From the NCBI RefSeq assembly GCF_001618425.1, contig NZ_BDCU01000008.1, forward strand, positions 62,001 through 126,000: a DNA stretch of 64,000 bases, given 5' to 3'. Position numbers and translations under genes: made by a program. This stretch comes from Nocardia fusca NBRC 14340. GTDB taxonomy: Bacteria; Actinomycetota; Actinomycetes; Mycobacteriales; Mycobacteriaceae. How positions within the stretch are numbered: position 1 is the first letter of the stretch; every line of letters begins with the position of its first letter. The notes under the pieces were generated by a model. The model was not told where the DNA came from. It saw only the letters and a list, made by a program, of their open reading frames with translations, and did no database searches. Below are positions 9,429 to 20,025 of this stretch, piece after piece.

Positions 9429-11579
9429 CTACTTGCGCAGCGAAGCCGGAACCTCGAAGCGCCTGCCGTACTTCTTCGCCAGCTCGTCGGCCCGGGCCAC
9501 GAAGGCCTCCTGGCCGCCGGGGTAGCCGACGATGTACTGGTGCACACCACCGGTCCAGGCCGGGAACCCGATACCGAAGATGGAGCCGATATTGGCGTCC
9601 GCGGTGGACTCGAGAACACCTTCGTCGAAACACTTCTGGGTTTCGATGGCCTCGGCGAACAGCATGCGGTCGATCAGGTCCTGCAGCGGCACGTCGAAAC
9701 CGGCGGTGGTCTTGAAGTGCTCACGCAGCTGCGGCCAGATGTTGAGCCGCTTGCCGTTCTCGTCGTACTCGTAGAAACCGGCCTTCTCCAGGCGACCCGG
9801 ACGGCCCTGCTCGACCATGTAGTCCACCACGTCGATGGCCGGGTGCCGTTCGGTGCCCATGGCGGCGTCGCCGGCCTTGGCTGCCGCTTCGGTTTCCCGC
9901 GCGATCTTCTGCATGAGCTTCATGTTCAGCTCGTCGGTCAGCTGCAGCGGCGGCGCCGGGTAGCCCGCCTGCGAACCGGCCTGCTCGATGGTCGCGGGCT
10001 CGATGCCCTCGCCCAGCATGGCGATCGCCTCGTTGACGAAGGTGCCGATCACGCGGGAGGTGAAGAAGCCGCGGCTGTCGTTGACCACGATCGGGGTCTT
10101 CTTGATGGCGAGGGTGTAGTCGAACACCCGGGCCAGGGCCTCGTCGGAGGTCCGCTCACCCTTGATGATCTCCACCAGCGGCATTTTGTCGACCGGCGAG
10201 AAGAAGTGGATGCCGATGAAGTCTTCCTGGCGCTTCACGCCCTCGGCCAGGCCGGTGATCGGCAGGGTCGAGGTGTTGGAGCCGAGGAGCGCGTCGGGAG
10301 TGACGATGTCCTCGATCTCCTGGAAGACCTTGTGCTTGAGCTCGGTGCTCTCGAAGACGGCTTCGATCACGAAGTCGACCCCGGCGAAGTCGGCCACATC
10401 GGCGGTCGGCTTGATCCGGTCGAGCAGCGCCTTGGACTTCTCCTCGGTGGTCTTGCCCCGGGACAGCGCCTTGGCCTCGATCTTCTCCGAGTAGTTCTTG
10501 CCGCGCTCGGCCGCCTCGATGGTGACGTCCTTGAGCACGACCTCGTAGCCGGCCTTCGCCGACACGTAGGCGATTCCGGCGCCCATCATGCCCGCGCCGA
10601 GCACGCCGACCTTCTTGATCTCCTTCTTCGGCACGTCCTTGGGACGCGAACCACCGTTGTTGATGGTCTGCAGGTCGAAGAAGAACGCCTGGATCATGTT
10701 CTTGGCGACCGGCCCGGTGAGCAGGTGCACGAAGTAACGCGATTCGATCAGCGACGCGTTGTCGATATCGACCTGCGAGCCCTCGACCGCCGCGGCCATG
10801 ATGGCGCGCGGGGCGGGCATATTGGCGCCCTTGAGCTGCTTGCGCAGGTTGGCCGGGAACGCCGGCAGGGTCGCGGCGAACGAGGGGCTGGCGGGCGTGC
10901 CGCCGGGGATCTTGAAGCCCTTCTTGTCCCACGGCTGGACGCCGCCCTCGGGATTGGCCTTGATCCACGCCTTGGCGGCGGGTACCAGTTCCTCGATCGA
11001 ACCGACCAGCTCGTCGACCAGGCCGATCTCCTTGGCCTTGGCCGGCTTGTTGCGCTGGCCCTGCAGCAGCACGCCCATGAGCGCGTTCTGCAGGCCGAGC
11101 ATGCGCACGGTGCGGATGATGCCGCCACCGGCGGGCAGCAGACCCAGAGTGGCCTCGGGCAGGCCGATCTGGGAGCCGGGGACATCGGCCGCGATCCGGT
11201 GGTGGGTCGCAAGCGCGATCTCGAGGCCACCGCCGAGCGCGGCACCGTTGATGGCGGCCACGACCGGCTTGCCGAGGGTCTCCAGGCGGCGCAGCGCCGA
11301 CTTGATCTCGGTCAGTTCGGCCATCAGTTCGGGCCCGTTGTCCGGTCCGACCTTCATCATGTTCTTCAGGTCGCCGCCCGCGAAGAAGGTCTTCTTCGCG
11401 GAGGTCAGCACGACACCGGTGATGTCGTCCTTCTCGGCCTCGAGCCGCTCGACCGTCGCGGTCATCGACTTCTTGTAGAGGTCGTTCATGGTGTTGGCGC
11501 CCTGGTTCGGGTCGTCCATCGTCAACACGACGATGCCGTCCGAATCCTTCTCCCAACCGATCATGTTGGCTTCGCTCAC
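9429..11579 (-). CDS. fadB: 3-hydroxyacyl-CoA dehydrogenase / enoyl-CoA hydratase (FadB)
   Basis: 716 residues, close to mycobacterial FadB. This is the alpha subunit of the fatty acid oxidation complex and performs the hydration and dehydrogenation steps. The N-terminal crotonase domain (about 1-190) has GGDLKNMM for the oxyanion pocket and NGAALGGGLEIALATH. The dehydrogenase half begins near residue 320 with the NAD-binding GVLGAGMMGAGIA and continues with FIGIHFFSPVDKMPLVEII. It lies 45 bp downstream of fadA in the same direction, so both are probably one operon making the trifunctional complex in the cytoplasm. Confidence 0.95.
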   Translation of the reverse strand: MSEANMIGWEKDSDGIVVLTMDDPNQGANTMNDLYKKSMTATVERLEAEKDDITGVVLTSAKKTFFAGGDLKNMMKVGPDNGPELMAELTEIKSALRRLETLGKPVVAAINGAALGGGLEIALATHHRIAADVPGSQIGLPEATLGLLPAGGGIIRTVRMLGLQNALMGVLLQGQRNKPAKAKEIGLVDELVGSIEELVPAAKAWIKANPEGGVQPWDKKGFKIPGGTPASPSFAATLPAFPANLRKQLKGANMPAPRAIMAAAVEGSQVDIDNASLIESRYFVHLLTGPVAKNMIQAFFFDLQTINNGGSRPKDVPKKEIKKVGVLGAGMMGAGIAYVSAKAGYEVVLKDVTIEAAERGKNYSEKIEAKALSRGKTTEEKSKALLDRIKPTADVADFAGVDFVIEAVFESTELKHKVFQEIEDIVTPDALLGSNTSTLPITGLAEGVKRQEDFIGIHFFSPVDKMPLVEIIKGERTSDEALARVFDYTLAIKKTPIVVNDSRGFFTSRVIGTFVNEAIAMLGEGIEPATIEQAGSQAGYPAPPLQLTDELNMKLMQKIARETEAAAKAGDAAMGTERHPAIDVVDYMVEQGRPGRLEKAGFYEYDENGKRLNIWPQLREHFKTTAGFDVPLQDLIDRMLFAEAIETQKCFDEGVLESTADANIGSIFGIGFPAWTGGVHQYIVGYPGGQEAFVARADELAKKYGRRFEVPASLRK

Positions 11580-11624
11580 GGTTTTTCTGTCTCCTCGGGA
11601 AATATCAGACTCGGTTGGGTCGCG

Positions 11625-12836
<1,212 letters not shown>

Positions 12837-13133
12837 ATCGGAATGTCCCTTCGTAGGAATACGCCCACCCGCACCAGGCGGAGCGGACGCGAGTTACCTC
12901 GCCGACCGGCCGTTCGACCGACCGTCCGTATTCAGTTGAGCAGCGCTGACGGGCCGGTCACCCGCCCGGGCATACGCTGTACAAACCACGGCACGGGTCG
13001 CCGAGGCGGTACCGAGCAGCCCGTACCTCACGGCCCACCATAGAACCTCGTCTCGCCGAAGTCCGCAGCTACCCGCCCATAGTACCGCCGGATGCGAACT
13101 CCGGTTAACTTAACGTGGTCGAGACGGTGCTTG
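12837..13133. other. fadAB upstream region
   Basis: 297 bp between dnaX and fadA, which point the same way. It should contain the fadAB promoter. An odd palindrome GTTAA-C-TTAAC at 13104-13114 is the only symmetric element I see; it is 270 bp from fadA and its role is unknown. Confidence 0.4.
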
Positions 13134-15701
13134 TCAACCGTTCAACGGGGTGGCGCCCAGCTCACTGGCCAGTAGCCGCAGCGCGACCTCGTCCGGGTCG
13201 CGCCGATCACCCGGCGCGACCGGCTGTGCCGACTCCGCCAGCATCTCCTGCTCCTCCTCCGGAGTGGACGCGGGCACGCTGCGCGGTGCGTAACCGTGAT
13301 CACCCGGATCGTCGGGCAGGTCCGGGTAGTCGGGTGGCGGGATGTCGTCGTAGGGACTCGCCGCCGCAGCCCCGGCCTTGGCCTGGCTCGGCCGCGAGAA
13401 CCGCGGCCGGCGAGCCGGTTCGGCGCCGGCCCGCGCCCCATTCGCCGATCCACTACCGGCGGGAGCGGCTTGCGGCCCCCCGTCGCTGTCGGCCCGGCGG
13501 GGTTCATCCGGCGCCTCCGCGCCGGCCCGGCTCGGCGCCGGGCGCTGCGGACCCCCTCGGCGACCACCGTCGGAATCACCCGACTCCGAGTCACCGGTCC
13601 GGCGTCCGCCCCGCTCACGGCCACCGGGGCCCCGCGAGACCTGCTGACCGGTGACGACCCAGCGCACCGGATGTTCCCGGCCGAGTACGGCGCTCACCGC
13701 CGACCGGACCGCCGACAGCGGCTGCGACTGCGAAAGCCGCTGGACCAGCGCGGCATGGTGGGCCAGCACGATCTCACCGTCCTGGACCCCGGCCACCGAC
13801 GCCCCCGAGGTGAGCATCGCGCCGATGGTCGGCCCGAACTCCTTGACCTTGAGCTTGATCTCCGGCCAGGCGGCCTCCACAGCGGCCAGCAACTCCGGAT
13901 CGGCCGGGGTCGCGGCGGTCTCGGGTCCGGCCGGCCCGATCGGATCGGCGCCGGATCCGGCCGCCGGGTCCGGTTCGGCAGCAGGTCCGGCCGCCGCGGG
14001 CGCGATATCGGAGCCCGTCCCGCGGTCGGCGGGTTGCCCACCCACCGGCGGACGGGCAGCGGTCTCCGCGCTCGCCGAGCTCTCGGCCTGCGTCGAACGC
14101 GTACCGCGCGAAGTGTGCGCGCCGGGAACGGTCGAGGCCGACCCGGGAACCGGGTCCGGTTTCAACGGCGCCGCGGCCGGTGCGGGACCGGACGGCGCCG
14201 TCTCGGCCGCACGGACGCCGGATTCGGGACGCCCCGGCTCCACCGAGCCCCCGTCGACCGCATCCACCGGCGCCGCGGGGGCAGGTGATATCTCCTGGTC
14301 CGGACCGTCCCGGTCCGGCGCGGGGCGCGTCGCATCCGCCGCTCCGGCCGCCGCTGGCTCGGCGGTAGCCGCGTGTTCCGGCGACCGCCCGGTCCTGGAC
14401 TCCCGCAGGGCGGCCAGGGCTTCGGCCCCCCGGCGGCGGGACGGGTCGGACGCGGCGGCCGGCCGGGCGGGTGCCGGGGCGGCCTCGGTGGGACCGGGCG
14501 CCGGCGCCCCGCCCGCGGGCGGGGCGCCCGGGGCCGCGACCACACCGGCGGCGACCCGCCGTTCCAGCTGTTCCAGCCGCTGCAGGGTCGCGGACTCGGA
14601 TTGGTCCGCGGCGGGCAGCAGCATCCGTGAGCAGACGACCTCGAGCAGCAGCCGCGGCGCCGTGGCCCCTCGCATCTCGCCCAGCCCGGCGTGCAGGAGT
14701 TCGGCGTAGCGCGTGAGGGCCGCGGGCCCGAGCCGGGCAGCCTGCTCGCGCATCCGGTCCAGCAGGTCGGCGGGCGCGGCGACGAGTCCACGTTCGGTGG
14801 CGTCGGGTACGGCCTGCAGCAGGATCAGGTCGCGCAGCCGCTCGAGCAGGTCCACCGCGAACCGGCGCGGATCGTGCCCGGCCTCCATCACCCGGTCGAC
14901 GGTGCCGAACAGGGCGGCGCCGTCCCCGGCTGCCAGCGCGTCGACCGCGTCGTCGATCAGCGCCACATCGGTCACCCCCAGCAGTGCGACGGCGCGCGAA
15001 TAGGTGACGCCCTCGGACCCGGCGCCGGCGAGCAACTGGTCGAGCACGCTCAAGCTGTCGCGCGGGGAGCCGCCGCCCGCGCGGATCACCAACGGGTACA
15101 CCGCTTCTTCCACGGCTACCTGTTCCTGCTCGCAGATGCCGCCGAGCAGGCCGCGCATGGTGGCGGGGGGCAGCAGCCGGAAGGGGTAGTGGTGGGTGCG
15201 CGAGCGGATGGTCGGTAGCACCTTGTCCGGCTCGGTGGTGGCGAAGACGAAGATCAGATGGGCCGGCGGTTCCTCGACGATCTTCAGCAGCGCGTTGAAC
15301 CCGGCCGTGGTGACCATATGTGCCTCATCGATGATGAACACCCGGTAGCGGGATTCGGCGGGCGCGTAGAAGGCCCGGTCGCGTAGTTCGCGGGTGTCGT
15401 CGACACCACCGTGGCTGGCGGCGTCCAGTTCGATCACGTCGAGATTGCCCCCACCACCCGGGGCCAGCGATACACAGGAGGCGCAGGTGCCGCACGGCGT
15501 GGAGGTGGGGCCCTGCACGCAGTTCAGCGAGCGGGCAAGGATCCGGGCCGACGAGGTCTTACCGCAGCCGCGCGGCCCCGAGAAGAGATAGGCATGACTG
15601 ATCCGGCCGGTGTCGAGCGCGATACACAGCGGGTCGGTGACATGCTCCTGGCCCACCACGTCAGCGAACGTTGCCGGTCGGTACTTCCGGTACAGAGCCA
15701 C
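13134..15701 (-). CDS. dnaX: DNA polymerase III subunit gamma/tau
   Basis: 855 residues. This is the clamp-loader ATPase that holds the replicative polymerase together. Walker A is GPRGCGKTS near residue 45, the zinc module is CGTCASC after a first Cys in LNCVQG, Walker B is FIIDEAHMV, and the SRC arginine finger lies in the IRSRTHHYPF segment. After about residue 370 there is a long Ala/Pro-rich disordered linker, then a conserved C-terminal polymerase-binding segment (LLAAVEAAWPEIKLKVKEFG). The GTG start reads MALYRKYRPATF, with a TAACCT box 6 nt upstream. Confidence 0.96.
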   Translation of the reverse strand: MALYRKYRPATFADVVGQEHVTDPLCIALDTGRISHAYLFSGPRGCGKTSSARILARSLNCVQGPTSTPCGTCASCVSLAPGGGGNLDVIELDAASHGGVDDTRELRDRAFYAPAESRYRVFIIDEAHMVTTAGFNALLKIVEEPPAHLIFVFATTEPDKVLPTIRSRTHHYPFRLLPPATMRGLLGGICEQEQVAVEEAVYPLVIRAGGGSPRDSLSVLDQLLAGAGSEGVTYSRAVALLGVTDVALIDDAVDALAAGDGAALFGTVDRVMEAGHDPRRFAVDLLERLRDLILLQAVPDATERGLVAAPADLLDRMREQAARLGPAALTRYAELLHAGLGEMRGATAPRLLLEVVCSRMLLPAADQSESATLQRLEQLERRVAAGVVAAPGAPPAGGAPAPGPTEAAPAPARPAAASDPSRRRGAEALAALRESRTGRSPEHAATAEPAAAGAADATRPAPDRDGPDQEISPAPAAPVDAVDGGSVEPGRPESGVRAAETAPSGPAPAAAPLKPDPVPGSASTVPGAHTSRGTRSTQAESSASAETAARPPVGGQPADRGTGSDIAPAAAGPAAEPDPAAGSGADPIGPAGPETAATPADPELLAAVEAAWPEIKLKVKEFGPTIGAMLTSGASVAGVQDGEIVLAHHAALVQRLSQSQPLSAVRSAVSAVLGREHPVRWVVTGQQVSRGPGGRERGGRRTGDSESGDSDGGRRGGPQRPAPSRAGAEAPDEPRRADSDGGPQAAPAGSGSANGARAGAEPARRPRFSRPSQAKAGAAAASPYDDIPPPDYPDLPDDPGDHGYAPRSVPASTPEEEQEMLAESAQPVAPGDRRDPDEVALRLLASELGATPLNG

Positions 15702-15707
15702 GGCCAG

Positions 15708-15713
15708 AGGTTA
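15708..15713 (-). promoter_or_regulatory. Candidate -10 box (TAACCT) for dnaX
   Basis: TAACCT on the minus strand is separated by 6 nt (CTGGCC) from the dnaX GTG. There is no ribosome binding site, consistent with a leaderless mRNA. Confidence 0.45.
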
Positions 15714-15797
15714 CCGGCGGAGACCGACAACGCGCACCCGGCGTGGGTACCCGCCCACCACGCAGTCCGGCTCGCCTGTTCCCTCCTCGAGTTAACA

Positions 15798-15812
15798 GCG
15801 TTACGCTAACGC
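15798..15812. promoter_or_regulatory. Candidate TetR operator upstream of MMPL-TetR operon
   Basis: GCGTTA-CGC-TAACGC is a perfect inverted repeat with 6-bp arms and a 3-bp spacer, 30 bp before the MMPL start. Size and symmetry suit a TetR dimer. The TetR gene at 18118 is the last gene of the operon it would control. This is inferred from position. Confidence 0.5.
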
Positions 15813-15841
15813 CACTAACTTACTGATTCGGGGGCCACCAC

Positions 15842-18121
15842 ATGTTGATCCGCGTTGCGCAGTTCACCACCCGATTCCCGCGCACGATACTGCTCGGCGC
15901 ACTCGCCGTCGCACTGCTGTGCGGAATCTTCGGGGCCACCGCGGCCGCCGGGCTGAAATCCGGCGGATTCGTCTCCGCCGACGCCGAATCCGTCCGCGCC
16001 GCCCAGCAGCTCACCGACAACTTCGACGGCGCCGCGCCCAACTACATCCTTCTCGTCGAATCGCCGGACGGGGTCGACGCGGAGCCGGTGCGGGCCCGCG
16101 CCCTGCAGGTGATCGATATCGTGCGGGCCCACCCGGACACCGACAGTGTCCAGTCGTACTGGACCGCGCCGTCACCGGCGGTCGCGAGTGTGCTGCGCAG
16201 CACCGACGGCGAATCCGGGCTCATCGCGGTCAATTTCGCGGGCGACGAGACCCAGATCCAGAAATCCGCCGGTGAACTCGGCGAGCAGATCACCGGAACG
16301 GCCGACGGGGTGACCGTCCGGGCCGGCGGTACCGCGGCGACATTCCACGAGGTAAACGACCAGATCACGCACGATCTGGCCGTCGCCGAGACCGCGGCGA
16401 TCCCGCTCACCCTGGTGGTGCTCGTCCTCGTCTTCGGCAGCCTGATCGCCGCCTCGCTGCCGCTGCTGGTCGGGCTGTTCGCGATCGCCGCCACGCTGGC
16501 GATCCTCAAGCTGTTCACCCTGTTCACCGACGTCTCCATCTACGCGATGAACCTCACCACCGCGCTGGGTCTGGCCCTGGCCATCGACTACAGCCTGTTC
16601 ATCGTCAGCCGGTTCCGGGAGGAACTCGCGGCCGGTCGCGACCCGCGCGCGGCCACCGTCCGGGCCTTGCAGACCGCCGGTCGCACCGTGCTCTTCTCCG
16701 CGATCACCGTGGCGTTGTCGCTGTCGGCGATGCTCGTGTTCGACCTGTACTTCCTGCGCTCGTTCGCCTACTCCGGCGTCGCGGTGGTGATCGCGGCCGC
16801 CGTCGCGTCGATCGTGGTGCTGCCCGCTGCGCTTGTATTGCTCGGGCACCGGGTCAACGCGCTCGACCTACGGGCGCCCATCCTGCGCCTGTTCGGCCGC
16901 GAACCGAAGCCGCTGGGTGCCATGGTGCCGGAGCAGACCGGCTGGTACCGCCTGGTCAAGCGGGTCATGCGGGCCGCGGTCCCGGTCTCCGTGGTGATCG
17001 TGGCGCTCATGCTGGCGCTCGGCTCGCCGTTCCTCTCGGTGAAATTCGGCTACCCCGACGAGCGAGTGCTGCCCGCTTCGGCGGCCAGCCGGCAGGTGGG
17101 CGACGAGATCCGGGCGGAGTTCCCGCGCGCCGATCCCGGCGGCAACACCACGATCGTGCTGGACGGCTATCGCGACGAACGCGGGGTCGGTGCATACGCC
17201 GCCCGGTTGTCCGAGGTCGACAACATCACCGGAGTGCTGTCCAGCGCCGGCGTGTACGTCTCCGGGAACCGGCTCGCCGCCACGCCGCCGGGTATGACGA
17301 ACGACACCGGCACGTACTTGACCGTCAACAGCACAGTCGACCCGTTCTCCCCGGCCGGCGCGGAACAGTTGGACGCGTTGCGGGCGATCGACCCACCCAC
17401 CCCGGCCCTGTTCGGCGGCTCCGCCGCGGTGAACGAGGACTCACTCGACGCACTGGCCGATCGGCTGCCGCTGGCCGGTCTGCTCATCGTGCTGTCCACC
17501 TTCGTGGTGCTGTTCCTGTTCACCGGCAGCCTGATCCTGCCGCTCAAGGCGCTGCTGCTGAACACCCTCTCGCTGACCGCCGCGTTCGGCGCCATGGTGT
17601 GGATCTTCCAGGACGGCCATCTGCAGGGGCTGCTCGGCTTCACCGCCGTCGGCTACCTGGTGCCGACCATGCCGATCCTCATGTTCTGCCTGGCATTCGG
17701 GCTGTCCATGGACTACGAGGTGTTCCTGCTCTCGCGGATCCGGGAGGAATGGCTGCGCCGGCGAGCCGGGCACGGCGGCACGGAGTCGGCAGCGGAGGCC
17801 AACACCGAAGCCGTCGCGGTCGGAGTGGCCCGCACCGGGCGTATCTTCACCGCCGCGGCCGTGCTGATGGCCATCGTGATCGGCGCCCTCACCACCTCCA
17901 AGGTGTCGTTCATCCAGCTGATGGGCCTCGGTCTGACCCTGACCGTGCTCGCCGACGCCACGCTCATCCGGGCCCTGCTCGTTCCGGCGCTGATGAAACT
18001 GATGGGCCCGCTCAACTGGTGGGCGCCGAAACCGCTGGCCCGGCTGCACGACCGGATCGGGTTCAGCGAGGAGCCCGTGGACGCGCCGGGAGCCACCGCC
18101 GAACCACCGGTGCGCGTATGA
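15842..18121 (+). CDS. MMPL family RND transporter
   Basis: 759 residues. It begins with a short cytoplasmic stretch and the first transmembrane helix (ILLGALAVALLCGIFGA), then a large periplasmic loop. Two copies of the MMPL/RND core follow; each has the Asp-Tyr proton-relay pair (AIDYSLFIVSRF near residue 245 and SMDYEVFLLSRI near 625). The protein sits in the inner membrane and exports hydrophobic or lipid substrates with proton motive force; the substrate cannot be told from sequence. It overlaps the following TetR gene by ATGA, so the pair is an operon and probably autoregulated through the operator at 15798. Confidence 0.9.
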   Translation: MLIRVAQFTTRFPRTILLGALAVALLCGIFGATAAAGLKSGGFVSADAESVRAAQQLTDNFDGAAPNYILLVESPDGVDAEPVRARALQVIDIVRAHPDTDSVQSYWTAPSPAVASVLRSTDGESGLIAVNFAGDETQIQKSAGELGEQITGTADGVTVRAGGTAATFHEVNDQITHDLAVAETAAIPLTLVVLVLVFGSLIAASLPLLVGLFAIAATLAILKLFTLFTDVSIYAMNLTTALGLALAIDYSLFIVSRFREELAAGRDPRAATVRALQTAGRTVLFSAITVALSLSAMLVFDLYFLRSFAYSGVAVVIAAAVASIVVLPAALVLLGHRVNALDLRAPILRLFGREPKPLGAMVPEQTGWYRLVKRVMRAAVPVSVVIVALMLALGSPFLSVKFGYPDERVLPASAASRQVGDEIRAEFPRADPGGNTTIVLDGYRDERGVGAYAARLSEVDNITGVLSSAGVYVSGNRLAATPPGMTNDTGTYLTVNSTVDPFSPAGAEQLDALRAIDPPTPALFGGSAAVNEDSLDALADRLPLAGLLIVLSTFVVLFLFTGSLILPLKALLLNTLSLTAAFGAMVWIFQDGHLQGLLGFTAVGYLVPTMPILMFCLAFGLSMDYEVFLLSRIREEWLRRRAGHGGTESAAEANTEAVAVGVARTGRIFTAAAVLMAIVIGALTTSKVSFIQLMGLGLTLTVLADATLIRALLVPALMKLMGPLNWWAPKPLARLHDRIGFSEEPVDAPGATAEPPVRV

Positions 18122-18810
18122 CCGGACGGCCACGCTCCCCGCGCGGGCACGGAAGCCGGCTACGCGAGGAGATCATCACCGCCACCCGGGAGCTGCTCGA
18201 GCGCACCGGCGACGTCGGCGCGGTATCGATCCGCGCGGTCGCGGGTGTGGTGGGGGTGAGCGCGCCCTCCATCTATCGCCACTTCGCCGACAAGGACGCG
18301 CTGATCGACGCGGCGGTGGCCGAGGTCTTCGAAGCGCTGAACACCGCGATGCGGGCGGCGGTGGATCCGGCGGACCCGCCGGCGCTGCGCCTGCACCGGC
18401 TCGGCCTCGCCTACGTACGGTTCGCCCTGGACCATCCCGAGCAGTACCGGCTGGCGACCATCCCGACCACCCATCAGGGCGCGGTGGACATGGTGCTGAC
18501 CAGTGGCGCGTTCCGGTACTTCGCCGCAACGGTCGAAGCGGCCATGTCCGACGGCCTCATCGACCGCGCGGATCCCACCCCGCTGGTGCTCGAACTGTGG
18601 GCGGCGGCGCACGGCATCGCCTCCCTGCTGCTCGCGAAACCCTATCTACCCTGGGGCGATCCGATGGCCGTCGCCGAAAGAGTGCTCGACGCGGCATGTT
18701 TCGGACATGTGCTCACCGAACTGATGGGCCCGGGCAAGTCTCCCGCCGAAATGACCCGGTGGGTGATGGACCTCCGCGCACGGATACGCGAACCGGATTC
18801 CTCCGACTGA
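18118..18810 (+). CDS. TetR family transcriptional regulator
   Basis: 230 residues. The N-terminal helix-turn-helix (about 15-60) reads IITATRELLERTGDVGAVSIRAVAGVVGVSAPSIYRHF in pieces typical of TetR (VSAPSIYRHFADKDAL). The C-terminal half is an all-helical ligand pocket resembling TetR_C_33-type domains (ALRLHRLGLAYVRFALDHPEQYR). It is translationally coupled to the upstream MMPL gene by a 4-bp overlap, so it most likely represses that transporter and responds to its substrate. Its stop is 1 bp from the convergent metallopeptidase stop, so the two transcripts must overlap or share a terminator. Confidence 0.88.
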   Translation: MTGRPRSPRGHGSRLREEIITATRELLERTGDVGAVSIRAVAGVVGVSAPSIYRHFADKDALIDAAVAEVFEALNTAMRAAVDPADPPALRLHRLGLAYVRFALDHPEQYRLATIPTTHQGAVDMVLTSGAFRYFAATVEAAMSDGLIDRADPTPLVLELWAAAHGIASLLLAKPYLPWGDPMAVAERVLDAACFGHVLTELMGPGKSPAEMTRWVMDLRARIREPDSSD

Positions 18811-18811
18811 T

Positions 18812-19948
18812 TCAGCTCACCGCGTCGGCCGGCGCGGTGAAGGTGTTGCACTCGGCGGTCAGATTGTGTTCGACCCCCAGCCCGAACCAGAGCCCGCCGT
18901 TCTCCGGAGTACCGTGATCCCGCATATCGCCGTGCTGATCACCACGATGATCGGCGTCTGTCCGCGCGTCGGTCATCTGGTCATCGGTGAGCGACCCGCC
19001 GTCGGCCGCGGAGACCAGATACATCCCGTCGAAACAGTTGGCCTGTAGCTCCACCCGCCGCGACAGTTCGAGCCCCTCCGGACTGCGCGCGCCCGCGTCG
19101 ACCCGGGCACTGTTGGCGGCGAGCAGGATTCCGGACATGTTCTGGATGTGATGCCCGTATTCGTGGGCGAACACCGACAGGTAGACCACCCAGTTGTCGT
19201 GGTAGTAGTCGGTCTGCAACTGGCTGACCGGCATATAGATGGTCCGGTTGGCCGGACAGTAGAACGCGGCGAAGTTGTCGGTCGAACCGGTGCACGGTGT
19301 GGTGATGCCCTCGGTATCCGCCGACACCAGCACCGTCGGTGGCTCGAACGGCAGGCCCGCGTCCGCCAGTACCGGCTGCCAGGCCGCCTCCAGGCATTTC
19401 TCGGCGCTGTCGAAGAACGCCCGGGCCGTGTCCTCATCCGTCGACCACGGCGCGTACTCGCAGTTCGCGGGGAGCAGCGTCGCGTCCGGGTCGGTGAGCA
19501 GCGGATTGGTCCCGGTTTCGGCGGGACCGGTTTCGCCGGTGTCGTAGCTGTGCTCGGGCTGCGGGCCCAGCACTTTCAGACCGTCGGAATTCAACGCGCC
19601 CCGCACCAGTGCGCCGACCAGCACCAGGATCAGCGCGAGCACCACCAGCAACGTACTGCCACTGCTGCGGCGGCTACGCGGCCGCGGCGCGTTGGGCACC
19701 CGATAGGGCACCGGCGGCGGCATGGGCGGGGCGACGATCGGACGATAACCGGAGATCGGGCCTTGCCGGGGATAGCCCGGCGGCGGCCGGTGCGGATATC
19801 CCTGCGCGGGAGGGTAACCCGGGCGCGGCCCCGGATAGGGCGGCCGCCGCGGTCCACCGGGCGGGGGACCGTACGGGGGCCGGCCACCGGGTGGTATCGG
19901 CGGCCTGCCGGGCGGTACCGGTCCGCGCCCGTAAGGTGGTTGTGTCAC
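18812..19948 (-). CDS. Neutral zinc metallopeptidase, YpfJ family, membrane anchored
   Basis: 378 residues. The first 120 are a Pro/Gly/Arg/Tyr-rich tail (repeats like PPYGPPPGGP), then one transmembrane helix (STLLVVLALILVLVGALV). The outer domain carries the zinc-binding HEYGH in SVFAHEYGHHIQNMSG, with ELQANCFDG supplying the third ligand, as in the neutral zinc metallopeptidase family (PF04228). The enzyme domain should face outside the membrane. GTG at 19948 is chosen because upstream residues (Cys/Trp-rich) look unnatural and a GAGGGGG lies before it. Substrates are unknown. Confidence 0.88.
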   Translation of the reverse strand: MTQPPYGRGPVPPGRPPIPPGGRPPYGPPPGGPRRPPYPGPRPGYPPAQGYPHRPPPGYPRQGPISGYRPIVAPPMPPPVPYRVPNAPRPRSRRSSGSTLLVVLALILVLVGALVRGALNSDGLKVLGPQPEHSYDTGETGPAETGTNPLLTDPDATLLPANCEYAPWSTDEDTARAFFDSAEKCLEAAWQPVLADAGLPFEPPTVLVSADTEGITTPCTGSTDNFAAFYCPANRTIYMPVSQLQTDYYHDNWVVYLSVFAHEYGHHIQNMSGILLAANSARVDAGARSPEGLELSRRVELQANCFDGMYLVSAADGGSLTDDQMTDARTDADHRGDQHGDMRDHGTPENGGLWFGLGVEHNLTAECNTFTAPADAVS

Positions 19949-20011
19949 TCCCCCGGACCCCCTCGCCTTCTCCGAACACCAACAGCCGCTGACGCAGGAT
20001 AGCAAGCTGTC

Positions 20012-20017
20012 TAAGGT
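20012..20017 (+). promoter_or_regulatory. Candidate -10 box (TAAGGT) for DUF2207 gene
   Basis: TAAGGT lies 8 nt before the ATG at 20026, with no ribosome binding site between them, so a leaderless transcript is likely. Confidence 0.4.
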
Positions 20018-20025
20018 AACGAGTC

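Noticed and set aside
13104..13114. GTTAA-C-TTAAC palindrome as a fadAB operator
   Set aside because: It is about 270 bp from the fadA start and short enough to occur by chance; kept only as a note.
13296..14709. Open frames opposite the dnaX linker
   Set aside because: They are shadows of the Ala/Pro-rich linker, with low-complexity Arg/Gly/Ala products and no start signals.
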